Shown here: piece by piece, positions 27,911 through 32,256 of the stretch
How the letters are laid out: each line of letters starts with the position of its first letter
Numbering within the stretch: the stretch's first letter is position 1
NCBI GenBank assembly: GCA_027603945.1
Contig: JADIIU010000140.1
Coordinates: 1-32,256, forward strand
Source of the DNA: Terramyces sp. JEL0728
Lineage: Eukaryota > Chytridiomycota > Chytridiomycetes > Rhizophydiales > Terramycetaceae
Reading direction: 5' to 3'
DNA length: 32,256 bases
Made by a program: the position numbers and the translations under genes
The notes under the pieces: model-generated
Databases searched by the model: none
What the model was told of the DNA's origin: nothing
The model's input: only the letters and a program-made list of their open reading frames with translations

Positions 27911-28486
27911 ATGGCCACTGAATCACCGCCGGAATACTCTGATATCCTTCCAGTTTACAGCCAAGTACTGCACGAGTAGCAACCATTCATTTATAAGATT
28001 CACAACCAGAATCATTCATTTGATAAAATAATCAAACTCTCCGGTTCCACAGAACCGTTGTACTACTCCAAGTACAGAAAACATATGACAGTAACATTAA
28101 TACGATCTTATTCAATCGGCACAATTCCTTGGTCGTATAGTTTACGTCAAAAAGAAATGAATGGACATGAAGAAGCAACCTTGCTATCGGAATCGAATGA
28201 ATTTAAATTGAGATACAACGGAATTGATATTTTGATTCGATTAGGCAAAGAACAAAGGTTTGAATTCGATGGAATGGAATATACTTGGTCAAATGATGCC
28301 GAAACTTTTCTCTTGAAGAAATCTGGTGAAATTATTGCTGAATATCGTGTATCTAATTCTACCAAGGTGCCAGGCAAGTTTCTCATCAAACAATCTGATA
28401 CCGCAGGGTTGATTTTGTTTACTGGGATCGCCGTGTCAAATAATATGACTAAATCATTCCCTGCTTTTGCTCCTATCTTTGCTTAA
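27911..28486 (+). pseudogene. Tubby-C/LURP-like protein gene with an in-frame TAG (copy 1)
   Basis: The reading frame from ATG 27911 to TAA 28486 is 191 codons and holds one in-frame TAG at 27977-27979. The N-terminus MATESPPEYSDILPVYSQ is the Pro/Tyr-rich leader seen in its paralogues. Beyond the stop the domain continues without shift (PFIYKIHNQNHSF, FEFDGMEYTWSNDAETFLLK, AEYRV, LILFTGIAVSNN). Alignment with the copy at 30685 (YSQVTTTQWFHIYR) places the stop inside a conserved segment, suggesting a nonsense mutation. The alternative is a 15-nt in-frame intron (gtactgcacgagtag) with no branch-like sequence. The rest of the frame is intact, so decay, if any, is recent. Confidence 0.6.
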
Positions 28487-28603
28487 TAAACGGATACTTG
28501 TCCAAATTGTTTCGTTACCAACAGTGCTTTTTGGTTGAATAACCCCTGGGTCGCATGATAGCCCTCTGGTGGTTATAAAGAAGCAATTAGTACAAACTGT
28601 TTG

Positions 28604-29158
28604 ATGACTCTACCAGACTATGAAGAACCGCCAGCGTATACAGATCGCCAATCAAACTTTACACTCTACGAACTAAAGAAAATCAAAGACGATGTTACCA
28701 TCACCCTGAACAGCGAAACCATTTTTCATGTTCAACATCGTAGACATGTAGCTCGTATTCTAACTGGCCTTCAACTTACAGCCGCAAACAAGGGTTCATT
28801 ATGGAGCATGGCTGGCTGGTCATACAATTTCAAAAAGAAAGCAACTAGCCAGCCAATCTACATTCTTGATAACTTGTACTCTCCTGAAAAGAAAGTCTAC
28901 AAGGTACGATTCAATCTCTACCAAAAGAATCAGAGTGAGATTGTATTTGCAATTGTACAAGGACTGATATTCAAATGGGAATGGGAAGGGGTGGAATTGC
29001 AGTGGAAAAGAGTATTCAATAGGTTGGAATTGCTTGTTGGGGAGCAGGTTGGTGCTATGTTTGAAACAAACAAGTTTTATATTTCACCGGAAATGACAAA
29101 CTTGACTGATATTGTACTAGTAACTGGATTCGCTGTTTCAAAATGGGAACCTGAATAA
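28604..29158 (+). CDS. Tubby-C/LURP-like protein (copy 2)
   Basis: 184 codons from ATG 28604, 23 nt after TATAAAG (28574-28580). It begins with the family's short leader (LPDYEEPPAYTDRQ), then a beta-rich domain with FTLYELKKIKDDVTITLNSE, AGWSYNF, FKWEWEGVELQWKR, VGAMFETNKFYISPEM and IVLVTGFAVSKWEPE. The repeated pattern (G-xY-W-, VA-Y-, D-VL-TG-A) resembles tubby-C-like/LURP-one-related and scramblase-like folds, which bind membranes or lipids. The family assignment is by pattern and tentative. It is the most divergent of the four copies and belongs to the same cluster. Confidence 0.7.
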   Translation: MTLPDYEEPPAYTDRQSNFTLYELKKIKDDVTITLNSETIFHVQHRRHVARILTGLQLTAANKGSLWSMAGWSYNFKKKATSQPIYILDNLYSPEKKVYKVRFNLYQKNQSEIVFAIVQGLIFKWEWEGVELQWKRVFNRLELLVGEQVGAMFETNKFYISPEMTNLTDIVLVTGFAVSKWEPE

Positions 29159-29341
29159 ATGGAATATTTTGAGTTGCCAACTGATGCATTTTGTACTGTG
29201 GGTTCTTGTAAGGAATCTGTAACAACTGGCGCACACTTTTATCGACTATTCCTCTACAATATTAAACCTGAAAGTTCCACGTCGGGGACCCTGACCAGAG
29301 TTTCACAAAAGCAGCAAATTGCTCACAAAAATCTTTACAAG

Positions 29342-29827
29342 ATGTATGAATTCATGGGGGCAGTATGTGGACGTTCGCTTATGCGAGAAGGAGTAATGAA
29401 CAACGAAGCACTGTTCGGTGGTCTGCTAGGTCTACTCCTAATGCAAGGAGTAGCTTGGTACACTGAAGAAGATATTCTAATTTACATGTGGGTATTCATG
29501 AAGTACACTGCTTTCTGGTTCTTTTCAAGTATCACCATGGGTGCACTAGTTTACTTGGCCACTTTTGGTAAATACCAGCGATGCTTCCAGCCTAAATGCA
29601 GTGCTTGGCCAGCTGGACCGTACCTCAACCCGTTTGCTAGAGCATTAAGAGAAATCATTGCTTCAGTATGTTCGGTGTTGTTCCCTGTTACTGATTTCAC
29701 TTGGACTGTAATTCAACATGGTGGGTACAAATACCTTGCGTTTGCAGTTTCCACTGGATATATTGCAATTGTTATTTTCAATTACTACGAAGAATGGCAG
29801 GATAACAAGAAATTAAAGAAGGAATAA
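29342..29827 (+). CDS. Orphan multi-pass membrane protein
   Basis: 161 codons from ATG 29342. The frame is open back to an ATG at 29159, directly after the previous stop, but that extension is polar and unlike the rest, so the downstream ATG is preferred. Three to four hydrophobic segments: ALFGGLLGLLLMQGVAWY, YMWVFMKYTAFWFFSS with TMGALVYLATF, a Trp/Pro-rich loop (KCSAWPAGPYLNPF), and FAVSTGYIAIVIFNYY, then a charged C-terminus (WQDNKKLKKE). I do not recognise a family. It interrupts the tubby-C cluster. Confidence 0.6.
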   Translation: MYEFMGAVCGRSLMREGVMNNEALFGGLLGLLLMQGVAWYTEEDILIYMWVFMKYTAFWFFSSITMGALVYLATFGKYQRCFQPKCSAWPAGPYLNPFARALREIIASVCSVLFPVTDFTWTVIQHGGYKYLAFAVSTGYIAIVIFNYYEEWQDNKKLKKE

Positions 29828-29912
29828 ATATAATACTTTTAGTTATAGATGGTGTCTGACTTGCAATACCTGTGTATAACAGAATTATTGAAAATAATGA
29901 TTGCAATTGTAT

Positions 29913-30530
29913 TTATTCATCGCCAGTTTCCCATATTTCAGCACCAAACCCAGAAGCAATCACAAAATTAGTATGTTTATGCATTTCAGGCTGCATCTCT
30001 ATATTTCCTTCTTTCTTGAACGAAAACCTATTCTTCCGATGGTACATTGCAACTACTTTCTTTTCAGGATACTGCAATAGTTGCATGTCTGCGGATAAAG
30101 TAACGCCTTTCCAAGCATACGTAATCCCATCTAATTCAAACTTGTACTTTCTCCCACTAAATTCACTTCCTCTATCAAGCAAAACCTCTTTTCCTGAACT
30201 ACATTCAATAATTTTGCAGTTCGAAAACTGCTTGTTATCCAATTGTAGTTTTTCAAGTACTATTGCTTGTGGGCCATCTTTGTCTAACCAACGGAACGTA
30301 TATGTCCATGTTCTGTCGTACATTTTGGTTTGGATTGGGAGTTTTTGTGGTTGGTAGTTGAATTTTACATAGAACATTGCTTCGGACTTGTCTTTGTGTT
30401 TTATTATTGCATTGCGGTCACAGATGCTTTCTCTGTAGATATGGTAACATTGTGGGGTTGTTACTGCCTCATATTGGGGAGCTGATTCGTACGCAGGAGA
30501 TTGATTACTTTCTGGCTTATTTCCCAACAT
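29913..30530 (-). CDS. Tubby-C/LURP-like protein (copy 3)
   Basis: 205 codons from ATG 30530. The open frame continues upstream to 30677 through the palindrome, but MLGNKPESNQSPAYESAPQY begins the family's Pro/Tyr leader, so this start is chosen. Domain segments: CYHIYRESICDRNAIIKHKD, WTYTFRWLDKDGP, FSGRKYKFELDGITYAWKG, LQYPEKKVVAMYHRKNRFSF and FVIASGFGAEIWETGDE. It is closely similar throughout to the head-to-head copy 4. The role is unknown; related folds contact lipids or membranes. Confidence 0.8.
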   Translation of the reverse strand: MLGNKPESNQSPAYESAPQYEAVTTPQCYHIYRESICDRNAIIKHKDKSEAMFYVKFNYQPQKLPIQTKMYDRTWTYTFRWLDKDGPQAIVLEKLQLDNKQFSNCKIIECSSGKEVLLDRGSEFSGRKYKFELDGITYAWKGVTLSADMQLLQYPEKKVVAMYHRKNRFSFKKEGNIEMQPEMHKHTNFVIASGFGAEIWETGDE

Positions 30531-30548
30531 ATTGGAGGCTGAATTGGA

Positions 30549-30671
30549 TACTTTTGGGGCATCAATTTGTATGGTTTGTACAAATTGGCTGTGTGATGCT
30601 GTGTTGAGATCACAGCCAATTTGTATGGCCAATTTGTACAATTGACCATACAAATTGATGCCCCAAAAGTA
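30549..30671. repeat. Large interrupted palindrome between head-to-head paralogues
   Basis: The 26-bp arms 30549-30574 and 30646-30671 are perfect inverted repeats (tacttttggggcatcaatttg... against its complement). Inside them, 30576-30588 pairs with 30629-30641 (13 bp) and 30581-30593 with 30611-30623 (13 bp), leaving a loop near 30594-30610. The structure sits between the divergent starts of tubby-C copies 3 and 4 and probably contains both promoters. Confidence 0.88.
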
Positions 30672-30684
30672 GCCCATTCAAAAA

Positions 30685-31317
30685 ATGATTGTGGGAGAAG
30701 AGAACAGTGATTCACCACCCAACTACGGCAGCCAATCCGACTCACCTGGATACTCACAAGTAACAACAACTCAATGGTTCCACATATACAGAGAGCATAT
30801 TTTCGACAGAAACGCATACATAAAACACAAAGACAAATCAGAAACAAAGTTTTTCGTACATTTCCACTATACAGCCCCAAAGCAATACAATATCCAAGTA
30901 GTAGTCCGACCATGGATATACGAATTCCATTGGATAGACAAATCAGGTCCAATTGCAATGTCAATCGAACCATATTTGCAAAAAACCAAGCAATTCCCAG
31001 ATTTCATAATCAAGGATAATTCCAGTCAGACACAATTCATTATTGACAGAGGATCAACTTTTGGCAGAAAGTACAAGTTTGGATTGGCAGGAATAGAGTA
31101 TTGCTGGAGAGGAGTTACACTCTCGGCTAATTTGGAATTGTTGAGGTACCCAGAGAAAAAGGTTGTTGCTGTCTATCATCGACGAAATAGGTTTTCGTTC
31201 AAGAAGGAAGGACGCATGGCTGTTGAGCCAGAGGTTTATGATATTGTTAATATGGTCATTTGTACAGGTGTTGCTGCTGAGATATGGGAATATGGAGATG
31301 AGGATGATCTTGCATAG
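30685..31317 (+). CDS. Tubby-C/LURP-like protein (copy 4)
   Basis: 210 codons from ATG 30685. Leader MIVGEENSDSPPNYGSQSDS, then WFHIYREHIFDRNAYIKHKD, WIYEFHWIDKSGP, FGRKYKFGLAGIEYCWRG, LLRYPEKKVVAVYHRRNRFS and MVICTGVAAEIWEYGDE. It is the mirror partner of copy 3 across the palindrome, consistent with an inverted duplication. The single-domain architecture and the Pro/Tyr leader are shared with copies 1 and 2. Tubby-C-like is inferred from the spacing of G-Y-W and TG-A motifs; no signal peptide or TM segment, so cytosolic. Confidence 0.8.
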   Translation: MIVGEENSDSPPNYGSQSDSPGYSQVTTTQWFHIYREHIFDRNAYIKHKDKSETKFFVHFHYTAPKQYNIQVVVRPWIYEFHWIDKSGPIAMSIEPYLQKTKQFPDFIIKDNSSQTQFIIDRGSTFGRKYKFGLAGIEYCWRGVTLSANLELLRYPEKKVVAVYHRRNRFSFKKEGRMAVEPEVYDIVNMVICTGVAAEIWEYGDEDDLA

Positions 31318-31691
31318 TCCTGTATATATGCGGCAAATTGGTTGGTTCAATGAATTGTGACAATAAATCGCTGTAATAGCTTGTAGACAATAAATCTATA
31401 CCAATCTCATCAAAACTTTTAATATTTTATTGTTGGTGATGCAGTACTCAGGGATCAGAGTTTGATATCTACTGTATCTTAATTGTTATCAGTATTACCC
31501 GAATGTTACTAACACTTTCTACTACAGAGTGCTGGAGTGTGGTCCTTTGAAAGCCAAATACTCTGAAATACTTGATTACCAAATAGTCTGTAGTTTGAAA
31601 CAACAAATTCTCTTAATTTAGGTAATGAAAACACTCCACACATTGTCTAATTGGAATTGGGATGACGTTTTTCTCTCCAAATCTTTGCCAA
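31318..31691. other. 374-bp intergenic region before receptor-like copy 4
   Basis: No gene is visible. The last ~40 bases (from gatgacg at 31661) resemble the upstream flank of receptor-like copy 1, so the duplication includes the leader. Confidence 0.5.
31662..31668 (+). promoter_or_regulatory. ATGACGT element before receptor-like copy 4
   Basis: The same 7-mer 23 nt upstream of ATG 31692. It is in frame with the gene and could serve as an earlier start, adding ten residues (MTFFSPNLCQ). Confidence 0.45.
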
Positions 31692-32256
31692 ATGTCTTTG
31701 GACAGCATAATCTTACTAGGACTTGCAAACGCACTCTTGCTTGTAGAAGGGGAATACTTTAGCAACAATTGCCAGGGACCACCAGATAATATCTATGTCT
31801 TTGATACTCAATACGCGTTCGATTTTTTACCTTGGTCTCCAGATTTAAATGAAACTTGGGCACCGTATTTCAAATTCCATGATACTTCATTTACAGTTGG
31901 TAGTCCTGGAGCAGAGTTTGTTCCGCTGCCAGGGCAAACGTGTGCAAGTTCGTTGGATTTTGCAGATTCAGCTCCATATTACAGTGGTTACACCTTATTC
32001 TATACTGGTGGATATGCATTGGATGCAGTCCCAAAAGTTGCTAATGGGCTGCAATACTGTTACCTGATATCAAACGATTTTTTGAATTCATCGATACTGG
32101 AAGGATACAAAGCAGCTTATTTCAAACCGAATGATGATATTTGTTATGATGGCCACTACAAATGCTCAAGTAGTGCTTCAACTTTTACTTATTATACAAA
32201 CCCAGGCTGCACAGGCATCTCTGAAACTATCAATCTCAATGCTCAACTTTCCACGT
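31692..32256 (+). CDS. Receptor-like 7-TM protein (copy 4), N-terminal part, cut by right window edge
   Basis: 188 codons of the signal peptide and ectodomain are present before the window ends. MSLDSIILLGLANALLLVEG and the six-Cys pattern are as in copy 1, to which most of the DNA is almost identical, but on the opposite strand. Differences concentrate in one block (residues ~48-70: SPDLNETWAPYFKFHDTSFT versus LPFMNETWAPYYRFHSTQST). The TM region lies outside the window. Confidence 0.85.
   Translation, partial: MSLDSIILLGLANALLLVEGEYFSNNCQGPPDNIYVFDTQYAFDFLPWSPDLNETWAPYFKFHDTSFTVGSPGAEFVPLPGQTCASSLDFADSAPYYSGYTLFYTGGYALDAVPKVANGLQYCYLISNDFLNSSILEGYKAAYFKPNDDICYDGHYKCSSSASTFTYYTNPGCTGISETINLNAQLST

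Noticed and set aside
27977..27979. TAG reassigned to an amino acid
   Set aside because: TAG ends other intact genes here (POT, the orphan 7-TM at 8099, tubby-C copy 4), so it is a true stop.
29913..30677. N-terminal extension of tubby-C copy 3 to 30677
   Set aside because: The extra 49 residues are encoded by the palindrome and lack the family leader; ATG 30530 aligns with the other copies.

Overview
The window is nuclear DNA of a very compact, moderately AT-rich eukaryote. Gene content points to an early-diverging fungus or close fungal relative (chytrid, rozellid or aphelid grade): a fungal/plant-type P-type plasma-membrane ATPase, holocytochrome c synthase, a PHO80-like cyclin, an RXT2-like Rpd3L subunit, small GATA factors and a POT peptide transporter. 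It also has a complete SCAR/WAVE actin nucleation-promoting factor, which Dikarya lack but zoosporic fungi keep. I cannot name the species. TAA, TAG and TGA all end genes, so the code looks standard.

The most striking property is the introns. Joining exons by homology and frame gave 36 introns of only 18-23 nt (one of 18, thirteen of 19, fourteen of 20, six of 21, one of 22, one of 23). They start GTA/GTT and usually carry a ctaa/ttaa-like branch sequence a few bases before the 3' AG. One is GC-AG. Two, both in one LRR gene, appear to end in TG. Most genes therefore look broken in a plain ORF view but join exactly into full-length proteins.

Layout. 1-1220: end of a P-type ATPase gene (+), then convergent holocytochrome c synthase (-). 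1368-5873: a secreted mucin-like Ser/Thr-rich protein and two tandem secreted LRR proteins (-), the LRR pair being 351-aa paralogues with different intron sets. 6320-8986: cyclin, ketopantoate reductase and an orphan multi-TM protein (+). 9868-11634: POT transporter (+). 11753-14785: WAVE, a GATA factor and an RXT2-like protein (all -). 14942-17784: a small membrane protein and two more GATA factors, with a cluster of GATA core sites between. 18255-20219: a degenerate MBOAT protein and a dienelactone hydrolase (+). 20407-25407: three tandem copies (-) of an apparently undescribed receptor-like family (signal peptide, six-Cys ectodomain, 7 TM). 25507-27757: eEF1A-type lysine methyltransferase (-), a divergent UPF0132/DUF4870-like membrane protein (+) and a second dienelactone hydrolase (+). 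27911-31317: four tubby-C-like paralogues, one with an in-frame stop and two head-to-head around a large palindrome, plus an orphan membrane protein. 31692-end: a fourth receptor-like gene (+), almost identical to the first copy and in inverted orientation, cut by the window edge.

The region is therefore a mix of housekeeping genes and lineage-specific duplicated families (LRR, GATA, 7TM receptor-like, dienelactone hydrolase, tubby-C). Within these families intron gain/loss and gene birth can be read directly. Nothing suggests mobile elements, CRISPR or RNA genes.
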